Shown: one piece after another, positions 57,897 through 64,000 of the stretch
Position numbering within the stretch: the first letter of the stretch is position 1
Layout of the letters: each line of letters starts with the position of its first letter
From: an uncultured Dysgonomonas sp.
GTDB taxonomy: Bacteria > Bacteroidota > Bacteroidia > Bacteroidales > Dysgonomonadaceae
NCBI GenBank assembly: GCA_900556485.1
Contig: USOX01000002.1
Span: 161,272-225,271, forward strand
Direction: 5' to 3'
Length of the DNA stretch: 64,000 nucleotides
Notes under the pieces: model-generated
What the model was told of the DNA's origin: nothing
Database searches by the model: none
The model's input: the letters and a program-made list of their open reading frames with translations, nothing else
Position numbers and translations under genes: made by a program

Positions 57897-58004
57897 ACCC
57901 TATTTTTGGTGCTGAAAATAAGAATAAAAATAGAGCCAAAAATAAGATAATATATTCGCTAATTTACAGCAACTTACAAATATTCATAACTACTTAAATT
58001 AACT

Positions 58005-58091
58005 CGTTACTTTTCTTTTGATTTGCTTTTATTTGTTGTTCTTTTGTTGTTACTTTGTTACCTAAAACAAATCGAGTAACAAAAAGTAACG
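58005..58091 (+). promoter_or_regulatory. GTTAC/GTAAC cluster upstream of the integrase
   Basis: CGTTACTTTT (58005-58014) is inverted as AAAAGTAACG (58082-58091), and further GTTAC/GTAAC copies lie at 58049-58053, 58057-58061 and 58076-58080. The spacing of repeats near attL is as expected for integrase or excisionase arm sites; the 8-10-bp period also resembles the operator-like motif at 53671. Confidence 0.4.
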
Positions 58092-58097
58092 ATAATC

Positions 58098-59270
58098 ATG
58101 GGAGCAAAATCAAAAACGGGCAGCAAAGGGCAAAAAGAACCTGTAAGGCTTAGAGAGAAAAATATAGCCAATGGGGGTATTAGTCTATATCTTGATATTT
58201 ACCATAATGGAAAAAGAAGCTATGAGTTTTTAAAACTCTATTTGGTTGATGCCAAAACTCCGATAGAGAAAGAGCAAAACCGACAGACTTTGCAAACAGC
58301 CCTAAGCATAAAAGCCAAACGCCAAATAGAAATACAGAACGGCGAATATGGCTTTACCAATACTTTTAAAACCGACACTCCTTTTTTAGCCTATTTCAGA
58401 AAGCTATGTGAAGAAAGAAAAGCCAGTACCGGAAATTACGGAAACTGGTTTAGCTGCTTAAAGCATCTTGAAAAGTATTGCGATGAGAAAACCACTTTTA
58501 AACACGTTGATGCCAATTTTATAGAGGGTTTTAAAGATTTCCTCAACAACGCAGCAAAAGACCAACATAAGAGAAAATACAACCAACTGGATGATGAGGT
58601 TGCAGCAAAATCACTCTCCCAAAACTCAAAAGTTAGCTATTTCAACAAACTAAGGGCGTGTATAAACCAAGCCTATGATGATAGAATATTAGCCGTAAAC
58701 CCATTAAGAGGTATTGAGGGCTTTAAACAAGATGAAACAGAAAGAGTTTATCTAACATTCGATGAGGTTAAGGCTTTGGCGAAAACGCCTTGTAGATACC
58801 CGGTATTAAAACGTGCTTTTCTCTTTAGTTGCTTAACCGGAATAAGAAAAAGCGACATTGAAAAAATGACATGGGGAGAGGTACAAACTTTTGGAGAACA
58901 GACACGGGTCGTATTTAAGCAGAAAAAAACAAAAGGTCAAGAATATTTAGATATAAATAAACAGGCAGAGGAATTTATGGGAGAGAGAGGGGAACCGGAC
59001 AAACTGGTATTCTCCGGCTTTAGATATAATAGCCAAACTCTAACCGAATTATCAAAATGGTGTATGAAAGCCGGAATAACAAAAGATGTTACTTTCCATT
59101 CCGGGCGACACACATTTGCAGTTATGATGATTGACTTAGGGGTTGAAATATTTACAGTATCTAAACTCTTAGGGCATAAAGAGTTAAAAACCACACAGAT
59201 ATATGCTAAGGTTTTGGATAAAAAGAAACAAGAGGCTGTAAACCTCATCCCGGATATTTCATTGGATTAA
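58098..59270 (+). CDS. Tyrosine recombinase (integrase) of the element
   Basis: 390 residues with an N-terminal core-binding domain (FLAYFRKLCEERKASTGNYG) and a C-terminal catalytic domain. The catalytic set is visible: Arg250 in LTGIRKSD, His334 and Arg337 in FHSGRHTF, His360 in LLGHKELKTT and nucleophile Tyr369 in QIYAK. It belongs to the Bacteroidetes phage-integrase/Tn4555-like group and would catalyse recombination between the mnmE site and the circular element. Confidence 0.95.
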   Translation: MGAKSKTGSKGQKEPVRLREKNIANGGISLYLDIYHNGKRSYEFLKLYLVDAKTPIEKEQNRQTLQTALSIKAKRQIEIQNGEYGFTNTFKTDTPFLAYFRKLCEERKASTGNYGNWFSCLKHLEKYCDEKTTFKHVDANFIEGFKDFLNNAAKDQHKRKYNQLDDEVAAKSLSQNSKVSYFNKLRACINQAYDDRILAVNPLRGIEGFKQDETERVYLTFDEVKALAKTPCRYPVLKRAFLFSCLTGIRKSDIEKMTWGEVQTFGEQTRVVFKQKKTKGQEYLDINKQAEEFMGERGEPDKLVFSGFRYNSQTLTELSKWCMKAGITKDVTFHSGRHTFAVMMIDLGVEIFTVSKLLGHKELKTTQIYAKVLDKKKQEAVNLIPDISLD

Positions 59271-59280
59271 GATAATAGCT

Positions 59281-60054
59281 ATGAATATAAGGGATATAAA
59301 AATAGACAGCATATTATCGGATATGGATATAAGCCGGGTTGTTAATAGAATTTTTCAAGTTGGAGAACGAAAAGAAACAACAGCTATTGCATGGCATACC
59401 AGAGAGGAAATTGATGCGCACTACTATGATTATTCACTAAAGGAAATGATTGATAAAGAAGATTCTTTAGGAATTAGCAAAGAAGATTTTCTAAACCTTA
59501 TTTGCCGTTGGATGCTACTAAATAAAGAAATACAGCGCATTGGAGAAAAACGAGGGGGTATAATGGATACCGACAAATTGAAGTATAGGAAGAGTGTAGA
59601 GCAAAGAAATTCTCTTTGGGTAGAAATAGAACAGATTTTTAACCTTGCTTCAATCCCGGCTCATTTTACCTCATCATTAAATGAAGATGCTGCGAGGTTG
59701 GTATATCAGGAACTAATTAGCAATAGTTATTTAGATGAAAAAACGCCGGAGAACGACTTTTTATATCGGTTAGGTATAATTGATATGCCGGATAGCAATA
59801 ACCTCTTAAAATGGATAAAAACGAATAAAACCACAAAGGGCATAGTTCCCAATAAAAAATCACTTTTAAACTTTCTTTCTCTTATTGGTATATCCGACAA
59901 AGAAATTTCAGATAAGGCACTTATCAATAATGTTTTTGAAATTCCCAAAGGAGGGCAGTTTAAGGCAAATAACTATACATACACAAATAATAAACTCAAT
60001 GTAATAAGTGAATATCATAACGAGTTAGAAACGATAGTAAATAAAAGCAAATAG
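59281..60054 (+). CDS. Element protein of unknown function
   Basis: 257 residues, soluble, charged, without recognised domains. The middle carries an acidic helical region and a small motif RRWMLLNKEIQRIGEKRGG-like (about residues 72-94). It follows the integrase by 10 nt, in the same operon, and ends before a strong terminator. Related genes sit behind integrases of other Bacteroidales elements as far as I recall, but I cannot name the family. Confidence 0.7.
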   Translation: MNIRDIKIDSILSDMDISRVVNRIFQVGERKETTAIAWHTREEIDAHYYDYSLKEMIDKEDSLGISKEDFLNLICRWMLLNKEIQRIGEKRGGIMDTDKLKYRKSVEQRNSLWVEIEQIFNLASIPAHFTSSLNEDAARLVYQELISNSYLDEKTPENDFLYRLGIIDMPDSNNLLKWIKTNKTTKGIVPNKKSLLNFLSLIGISDKEISDKALINNVFEIPKGGQFKANNYTYTNNKLNVISEYHNELETIVNKSK

Positions 60055-60086
60055 GATAACGATTAGGTAAACCACTAAAAATCAGA

Positions 60087-60149
60087 ATAGCTGATTAACT
60101 GACTTGTGATTATCACAGTGAAAAGTCAGATAATCAGCTATATTTTTTT
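60087..60149 (+). terminator. Strong terminator after the integrase operon
   Basis: ATAGCTGATTA-A-CTGACTT (60087-60105) pairs with AAGTCAG-A-TAATCAGCTAT (60123-60141), one A-A mismatch, with an inner GTGATTATCAC hairpin, followed by seven T (60143-60149). It separates the integrase unit from the HTH unit. Confidence 0.9.
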
Positions 60150-60232
60150 ACCCAAAAACCGGAGAAATTCGCACTATCAAATCAGACAAAGAAAAGTGCG
60201 CACTATTTCAATGTCTATTAAATTATTAGACA

Positions 60233-60535
60233 ATGGAAGAAAAGATTTTAGAGAAATTGGATAAGATAGAAAAACTTACTATTCTATCAGCAAAAAATGT
60301 GCTTTGTTTCAATGATGTAGCGATTTTGACCGGATTAAGCAAAAGCCACTTGTATAAATTGACTTGTAGCCACCAAATACCACATTACAAGCCGAACGGA
60401 AAGCAGATATATTTTGACCGTACAGAGGTCGAAAACTGGATGAAGCAAAATAAAATAGCCACGACCGCCGAAATTGAACTCGCAGCAACAAGTTATGTTA
60501 CTACGGGCAAAATGCAGAAAGGAGGTAAAGCATGA
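60233..60535 (+). CDS. Excisionase/AlpA-like helix-turn-helix protein
   Basis: 100 residues. Between about 25 and 75 it has LCFNDVAILTGLSKSHLYKLTCSHQIPHYKPNGKQIYFDRTEVENWM, split here as NDVAILTGLSKSHLYKLT and KPNGKQIYFDRTEVENWM, the pattern of MerR-like/excisionase DNA-binding domains. In small integrative elements this protein directs excision or regulates the operon. It overlaps the next gene by 4 nt. Confidence 0.9.
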   Translation: MEEKILEKLDKIEKLTILSAKNVLCFNDVAILTGLSKSHLYKLTCSHQIPHYKPNGKQIYFDRTEVENWMKQNKIATTAEIELAATSYVTTGKMQKGGKA

Positions 60536-60966
60536 TTCTTACAGATTATTACCGATTTGAAAAATCCTTAAATAATAAAAGTGGGTATAGAATTGACTGC
60601 ATAGCCTCAACCCAAAGTTATCCGGTATTTGAGAATCTCCGAAACGACACAGGGCAACTATTCATGTATTTGGATGATACAAAAGGCTTGCATAGTTCTA
60701 AATTCAAAAGGGAACCAGACAAAATATTGTTTCATAAATACAATATAAGTGAGGTATTTATGCCGGATATTACACGACTGTTAGCGTTTGGAAATATATT
60801 TGAAACATTGGATGCTATTCTTATGCAGTGCAATGATGAGATTATAGAAATAATGATTGCAAGGGGACAAAAAAACAATCAACTCCAATTATACCATTTA
60901 TTTGCAGATGAGGTGTTTTCTAAGGAAATTGAAATATTAAGAAAACAAGCTATTTCAGAAAAATAA
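60532..60966 (+). CDS. Element protein of unknown function, probably helping replication
   Basis: 144 residues, starting inside the end of the HTH gene (ATGA overlap). The tail is helical (ETLDAILMQCNDEIIEIMI, SKEIEILRKQAIS). No domain was recognised. The position between HTH and Rep-like genes suggests a replication or control role, an inference only. Confidence 0.65.
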   Translation: MILTDYYRFEKSLNNKSGYRIDCIASTQSYPVFENLRNDTGQLFMYLDDTKGLHSSKFKREPDKILFHKYNISEVFMPDITRLLAFGNIFETLDAILMQCNDEIIEIMIARGQKNNQLQLYHLFADEVFSKEIEILRKQAISEK

Positions 60967-60973
60967 TTATAAC

Positions 60974-61000
60974 AGAGATGGGGAGCAATCCCCATTCTCT
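60974..61000 (+). other. Hairpin with GNRA tetraloop before the replication gene
   Basis: AGAG-ATGGGGA (60974-60984) pairs with TCCCCAT-T-CTCT (60989-61000) around the tetraloop GCAA, one bulged T. No T-run follows on either strand, so it is not a simple terminator. It lies 33 nt before the Rep-like ATG. Confidence 0.7.
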
Positions 61001-61032
61001 ATATTAAGATGTATTTTATTACTGATTGAGTA

Positions 61033-61971
61033 ATGTATGACAGTTTGGATATGCGATTAACCAGTATGGAAGCCGAAAATGTCGATTTCTTAAATGAGAT
61101 TCCACAATTTTGCGATAAGGTTATAAAACACACATACCCCAGTGGAGATTATTCTTATACCGGGATATTAGAAAATTTGAGTGTTTCTATTAGCCGGAAT
61201 AGTGTTGGAGTTAAAGATGGTAGTTTTTGTAAATGGCTATTAGGGAATAATCTTCAAACGATGGGGCGTAATGATGTAAAATTTGGATTAGAGAAACTTA
61301 GTGATATACTACATTTGCCAATGAATAGGGCTATTGTGAGCCGGATTGATATAGCCCAAAATATCGTTCTGAAATACCCCATTGATGTATATTTAAATCA
61401 TTTGGGATATTGTGGTAATATCAAACCGTCCGAGCAACCCAATGGGGTTTATTATCATCAAAAGAATCTTTCTTTTTGCCTATATGAAAAAATTAGAGAG
61501 CAAAAAGCAGCAAAGAATCCCATACCCGAACTTTTCAAAAAGCGAAATTGTATGAGAATGGAACTAAGATTGAAAAGCCGATTAGCAGCAACTCTGAAAA
61601 GAAGTTCTATAACGGGTGCATTGCTTTACGATGAGGCTTTCTATTTAGAAATGGTTAATCTTTGGGGGAATTATTATAAATCAATACAAAAAATCAATGA
61701 TATACAAATAAATTTCAATACGGTAAAAACAAGAACTGATTTTCGGCGATGCAGTTCTATTGATTGGGTAGCACAGAACGGCGGGCAGACAGCAATCATA
61801 AACCAAATAAAGAATGCGCAAAAAATGAATGGATTAACCGCTAAGCAAGCCCATGATTTAAAAAAAGAGGTTGAGGCTGCTAACGATGTTGAGAATGGTT
61901 TTACCTGTCAAAGTGAGGCTATTATTGAACTTGACCGGAAAGTTGAGGAGGCAATAAAATATCAGTTTTAA
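61033..61971 (+). CDS. Replication-initiator-like protein (phage/plasmid gene II-type)
   Basis: 312 residues. Segments KHTYPSGDYSYTGILENL, IVSRIDIAQNIVL, NGVYYHQKNLSFCLYEK and NCMRMELRLKSRL follow the order of phage/plasmid replication proteins of the filamentous-phage gene II/X and small-plasmid kind found in Bacteroidetes elements. These nick at a double-strand origin for rolling-circle replication. The Tyr used for nicking cannot be assigned with certainty. A structured region follows 400 nt downstream. Confidence 0.55.
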   Translation: MYDSLDMRLTSMEAENVDFLNEIPQFCDKVIKHTYPSGDYSYTGILENLSVSISRNSVGVKDGSFCKWLLGNNLQTMGRNDVKFGLEKLSDILHLPMNRAIVSRIDIAQNIVLKYPIDVYLNHLGYCGNIKPSEQPNGVYYHQKNLSFCLYEKIREQKAAKNPIPELFKKRNCMRMELRLKSRLAATLKRSSITGALLYDEAFYLEMVNLWGNYYKSIQKINDIQINFNTVKTRTDFRRCSSIDWVAQNGGQTAIINQIKNAQKMNGLTAKQAHDLKKEVEAANDVENGFTCQSEAIIELDRKVEEAIKYQF

Positions 61972-62088
61972 GGCAGGGCAGGTTAACGCTATATAAGGAG
62001 GTTTACAAACTTAAAAAATGAGATTTCTGTCAACAACGCAAAAATAAGACCTAACAATATGTTAATCAGAGCATTATATATGTTTTTT

Positions 62089-62270
62089 TGCTTATTCCCT
62101 TATTTGACACTAAAGAGTTTTGACAAACGCAAAAAATAACAGGAAAATTATCCTTTCTCTAAATAGAACCAAAATAGTAGTTATTTCGCTGTATATAATG
62201 TATTTGCGTGCTTTTTTATCAAGATTGCTTATTGAACACTAAAGAGGTTGAACAAACGACTTAAAAATAC
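62089..62270 (+). repeat. Two imperfect direct repeats after the replication gene
   Basis: Copy 1 (62089-62139) and copy 2 (62225-62270) share TTGCTTATT, then ACACTAAAGAG, and GACAAACG/GAACAAACG. The copies are 136 nt apart. They could be iteron-like binding sites or a decayed duplication. Confidence 0.6.
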
Positions 62271-62320
62271 AACTGAAAATGTAGTTGCTTTCTTTGCATT
62301 GCTACTATTTGATAATTCGC

Positions 62321-62328
62321 TATCTTTG
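62321..62328 (+). promoter_or_regulatory. Putative -7 promoter element of the structured RNA and cargo
   Basis: TATCTTTG matches TAnnTTTG; TTTG (62293-62296) lies 24 nt upstream, slightly more than usual. Predicted transcription starts about 62335, 35 nt before the structured element. Confidence 0.5.
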
Positions 62329-62369
62329 TGCAAAATATTAGGAATTATAGCGTTTAGCTATTGTTCAAT

Positions 62370-62482
62370 GGAGTAAAAACGACCAAATTAAATTACAGAC
62401 CGTTGAATAATGAGCAAACGCCCGTGCTATGCGTGGGCTGTGCTTATTGTTGGTCTGTGGGTGCTTGGTCGTACCTTACTCC
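62370..62482 (+). ncRNA. Candidate structured RNA: five coaxial stems, 41 base pairs
   Basis: Stems: P1 62370-62376 with 62476-62482; P2 ACGACCAA 62379-62386 with 62465-62472; P3 ACAGACC 62395-62401 with 62452-62458; P4 AATAATGAGCA 62406-62416 with 62441-62451; P5 GCCCGTGC 62420-62427 with 62431-62438, loop TAT. All 41 pairs are Watson-Crick or G-U in plus-strand RNA (four G-U, none of them A-C). It does not resemble a tRNA, riboswitch or integron attC that I can name. Confidence 0.75.
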
Positions 62483-62490
62483 GATAATGT

Positions 62491-62523
62491 ACAGACCCAC
62501 GTTCTTTTTTGTAGTTGGTCTGT
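62491..62523 (+). other. Second ACAGACC/GGTCTGT hairpin with T-run, possible switch or terminator
   Basis: ACAGACC (62491-62497) pairs with GGTCTGT (62517-62523) and repeats the sequence of P3. Alternatively ACCCAC (62495-62500) pairs with GTGGGT (62457-62462) just before CTTTTTT (62504-62510), a terminator-like alternative. Confidence 0.5.
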
Positions 62524-62558
62524 TTGAGAGCGATTAATAACAATTAAATAGACCAGCA

Positions 62559-63038
62559 ATGAAAAAGATTTTATTCTTACTTTTAGCCCTATCCATATTC
62601 TTTGGATGCAGTAAAGACGAATCAGATGACTTTAACGAAAATCATCTAATAGAGTATGCCGCAAATCAAAATTATACCCAGACCTTTTACTATGGGGGTG
62701 GCTGTGGGTATCTTTCCGCTGACGGCGGGCATGACGGTAATTGGTATCGTTCCATCTGTGATAGATTAACTTTCACTCTTTACGATTATGATGAGGAGTT
62801 TAATACTATTACTCCATCAAAAGCATTAATTAAGGATTTAGAAACGCTCAATAAAGAAACAAAGAATAAAGAGCATAAATATTTTCTCATTTCAAATGTA
62901 CAATTTCAATATGTTGGATTTGAAGCAATAACGAAACCTCAATTAAAAAATACGTGGGAAATTGTTATTGGAAAAATGGAAGAATACGTTTTTAAGGGAC
63001 AGATATATAATCGTTTAGTTATTGTCGATGTTAAATAA
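62559..63038 (+). CDS. Cargo lipoprotein of unknown function
   Basis: 159 residues; the signal ends SIFFGC (Cys17). The mature part starts SKDESDDFNENHLIEY, with a glycine-rich YYGGGCGYLSADGGHDGNWY containing a second Cys, and ISNVQFQYVGFEAITKPQ. No family was recognised. The gene follows the structured region by about 36 nt and sits next to another exported protein; it could be a receptor-related, immunity or exclusion protein, but this is a guess. Confidence 0.7.
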   Translation: MKKILFLLLALSIFFGCSKDESDDFNENHLIEYAANQNYTQTFYYGGGCGYLSADGGHDGNWYRSICDRLTFTLYDYDEEFNTITPSKALIKDLETLNKETKNKEHKYFLISNVQFQYVGFEAITKPQLKNTWEIVIGKMEEYVFKGQIYNRLVIVDVK

Positions 63039-63053
63039 ATAATCAAATACAGT

Positions 63054-63536
63054 ATGAAAAAAGTTATTTTTATGTTTGCCATATTGTTTATTAGCGCAAA
63101 CTTATTTTCTCAACAATTATCTTATCAGGACACTATTCCGGGAACCTATCAGAGTGCTATGATAAAGATAGCACAGAACTACAATGATGCCAGTAAGGTT
63201 ATTCAGTATAAAGACAAAGAGGACGGTTTTATTGTGCTTAAAGCCGCTTTTGACTTTGATATTCCGTTTTCATGGGGAGCCAACAAAACAGTTGATGGCT
63301 TAATATATTATTCTCTGACAATAACGGATATTGGAAATAACCAACTCACAATAAAGATGAATAATTTTGAGCATCGTTCGCATGGTAGCAAAAGTTTCGG
63401 TATAATAACAACCGATGAGGAACCCAATGTAAAGACATCACAAACGAAAGGTTGGAGAATCAAGGTATATAACCGGATGAAAGAATATAGCGAACAAAAT
63501 TACTTATCCATAAAATCAATGCTTAGTGAGAATTGA
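63054..63536 (+). CDS. Exported DUF4468-like cargo protein
   Basis: 160 residues. An N-terminal signal peptide (MKKVIFMFAILFISANLFSQ, cleaved after about residue 20). The mature part has the DUF4468-like features: QSAMIKIAQNYNDASKVIQY, DKEDGFIVLKAAFDF, LIYYSLTITDIGNNQLTIKM and NNFEHR. DUF4468 proteins are common in Bacteroidetes and have a TBP-like fold with unknown function. It follows the lipoprotein gene by 15 nt. Confidence 0.68.
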   Translation: MKKVIFMFAILFISANLFSQQLSYQDTIPGTYQSAMIKIAQNYNDASKVIQYKDKEDGFIVLKAAFDFDIPFSWGANKTVDGLIYYSLTITDIGNNQLTIKMNNFEHRSHGSKSFGIITTDEEPNVKTSQTKGWRIKVYNRMKEYSEQNYLSIKSMLSEN

Positions 63537-63558
63537 TTGAAGTTTACGAATAAATACA

Positions 63559-63587
63559 GGGCTATTTCTTAGATTTAGCCCTTTTTT
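63559..63587 (+). terminator. Terminator of the cargo operon
   Basis: GGGCTA (63559-63564) pairs with TAGCCC (63576-63581), 11-nt loop, then six T (63582-63587). It lies 20 nt after the DUF4468-like stop codon. Confidence 0.8.
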
Positions 63588-63843
63588 GTATCCCAATATA
63601 AGTGAAAGTATGTATAATCTTGGCGAAATTATAGGCGAAATAACCACGTATAACATTAGTTCCAAACTTAGGAACTTTTCAACTTTCTCTTTTAGAAAGT
63701 AACTTGATTGATTATATTTGCAGATGCAAGAATACCTCTTAAAATGAAGTATTTGAACGTTTTTGTTATTGCGTTGTTACTCGCATAAAAATAAATAGTC
63801 GTAATTGCACTGTATATTAGTTTGTTATATACAATTAAGCATA

Positions 63844-63861
63844 TTTTGTATCGGAAAATAA
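63844..63861 (+). repeat. attR, right attachment core
   Basis: TTTTGTATCGGAAAATAA encodes the same FCIGK and stop as the left copy. It stands without an mnmE body in front, as expected for the displaced end of the original gene. The preceding 255 nt (63588-63843) have two small hairpins but no gene. Confidence 0.85.
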
Positions 63862-63907
63862 TTAAAAATCAAAATCAATCGAAAATAATTATAAACTATC
63901 ACTAAAC

Positions 63908-63930
63908 CACTATCTTATAGTGATTTTTCT
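63908..63930 (+). terminator. Probable original terminator of mnmE, displaced by the insertion
   Basis: CACTAT (63908-63913) pairs with ATAGTG (63917-63922), followed by TTTTT and more T. It lies about 46 nt after the attR stop codon, the usual distance for the native mnmE end. Nothing else was seen in 63931-64000. Confidence 0.65.
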
Positions 63931-64000
63931 TTTTACTTATCTTATATTTGCTACTCAATAAATCGTGTTGTTTTGACTGATTTTCTGTCAGATTTGTACC

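Larger units (their letters stand above)
61972..62558 (+). other. Long intergenic region of the element with repeats and structured sequence
   Basis: No convincing gene is present. The first part has an AAGGAGGT Shine-Dalgarno-like octamer (61995-62002) and a 9-codon frame from ATG 62018 that is too distant from it. The middle has an imperfect duplication and a -7 promoter match; the last part is a compact structured element. These are listed separately. Confidence 0.7.
57879..63861 (+). mobile_element. Integrative element inserted in the 3' end of mnmE
   Basis: 18-bp near-identical repeats at 57879-57896 and 63844-63861 (17/18 identical) mark attL and attR; one repeat unit plus the interior is 5,965 bp. 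It contains a tyrosine recombinase directly inside attL, an excisionase-like HTH gene, a replication-initiator-like gene, two unknown genes and two exported cargo genes, all on the plus strand. No relaxase, coupling protein or Zot-like morphogenesis protein was seen. The 3' end of mnmE (thdF/trmE) is a known integration target elsewhere, for example SGI1-type islands. Confidence 0.88.

Noticed and set aside
61995..62047. Perfect AAGGAGGT followed by a short ATG frame
   Set aside because: The frame is nine codons and starts 15 nt after the octamer, too far for normal initiation; Bacteroidetes rarely depend on strong Shine-Dalgarno sequences.
62370..62482. Integron attC or retron msr/msd as explanation of the structured element
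   Set aside because: No integron integrase or reverse transcriptase is present, and the R/L core boxes (GTTRRRY-type) do not line up at the stem ends; left open only as a remote alternative.

Overview
The window is chromosomal DNA of a member of the Bacteroidales (Bacteroidota), most likely from the Dysgonomonas/Parabacteroides neighbourhood. The evidence is low GC content, a SusC/SusD outer-membrane pair, a fused LpxC-FabZ protein, an UpxY-type NusG paralogue at the head of a capsule locus, lipoproteins with Bacteroidetes-type leaders, and several matches to the Bacteroidetes -7 promoter element TAnnTTTG. The genus is an inference. No tRNA, rRNA or CRISPR array was seen.

Layout. 1-10.4 kb (minus strand): housekeeping genes, namely asnA (cut by the left edge), an NlpE-like lipoprotein with a periplasmic heavy-metal-binding protein, gcvP with a metallo-beta-lactamase-fold hydrolase, an NAD(P)-binding oxidoreductase, rsmG, a DUF3298-like lipoprotein, a LolC/E-type permease and ruvB. 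10.4-16.6 kb (minus): a SusC-SusD-DUF3823 nutrient-uptake operon. Its leader region holds a 19-unit AG microsatellite and a strand-specific terminator-like hairpin. 17-27.2 kb: a PAP2 phosphatase, the operon leuS-yitT-DUF3667-SDR, a GltD-like oxidoreductase, a lipoprotein gene broken by one amber codon, two small membrane proteins and an AraC-type regulator.

27.2-42.8 kb (plus): a capsule/exopolysaccharide locus: UpxY-like antiterminator, WecA-like initiating transferase, Wza, Wzc, flippase, Wzy-like polymerase, six or seven glycosyltransferases and an acyltransferase. The WecA-like enzyme loads the first sugar on undecaprenyl phosphate, the glycosyltransferases extend it, the flippase and polymerase build the chain, and Wzc/Wza export it. 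The locus is bracketed by a 25-bp perfect direct repeat. The repeat is the 3' end of a lipase gene, intact on the right and present only as a 13-codon remnant on the left.

42.8-57.9 kb: the lipase-like membrane protein, typA/bipA, the lipid A operon lpxD-lpxC/fabZ-lpxA, a DUF4251 lipoprotein, purD with a membrane protein, tcdA, a small membrane protein, an OPT-family oligopeptide transporter and mnmE.

57.9-63.9 kb: a roughly 6-kb integrative element inserted in the 3' end of mnmE. Near-identical 18-bp att repeats flank it, each encoding the last five residues and stop codon of MnmE. It carries a tyrosine recombinase, an excisionase-like HTH protein, a probable replication initiator, two unknown genes and two exported cargo proteins. 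Between the replication gene and the cargo lies the most striking object in the window: a 113-nt sequence that folds into five stacked stems (41 base pairs). All four of its non-Watson-Crick positions are G-U pairs on the plus strand, and a good -7 promoter element lies just upstream. This is a candidate undescribed structured RNA, or a single-strand replication or transfer structure.
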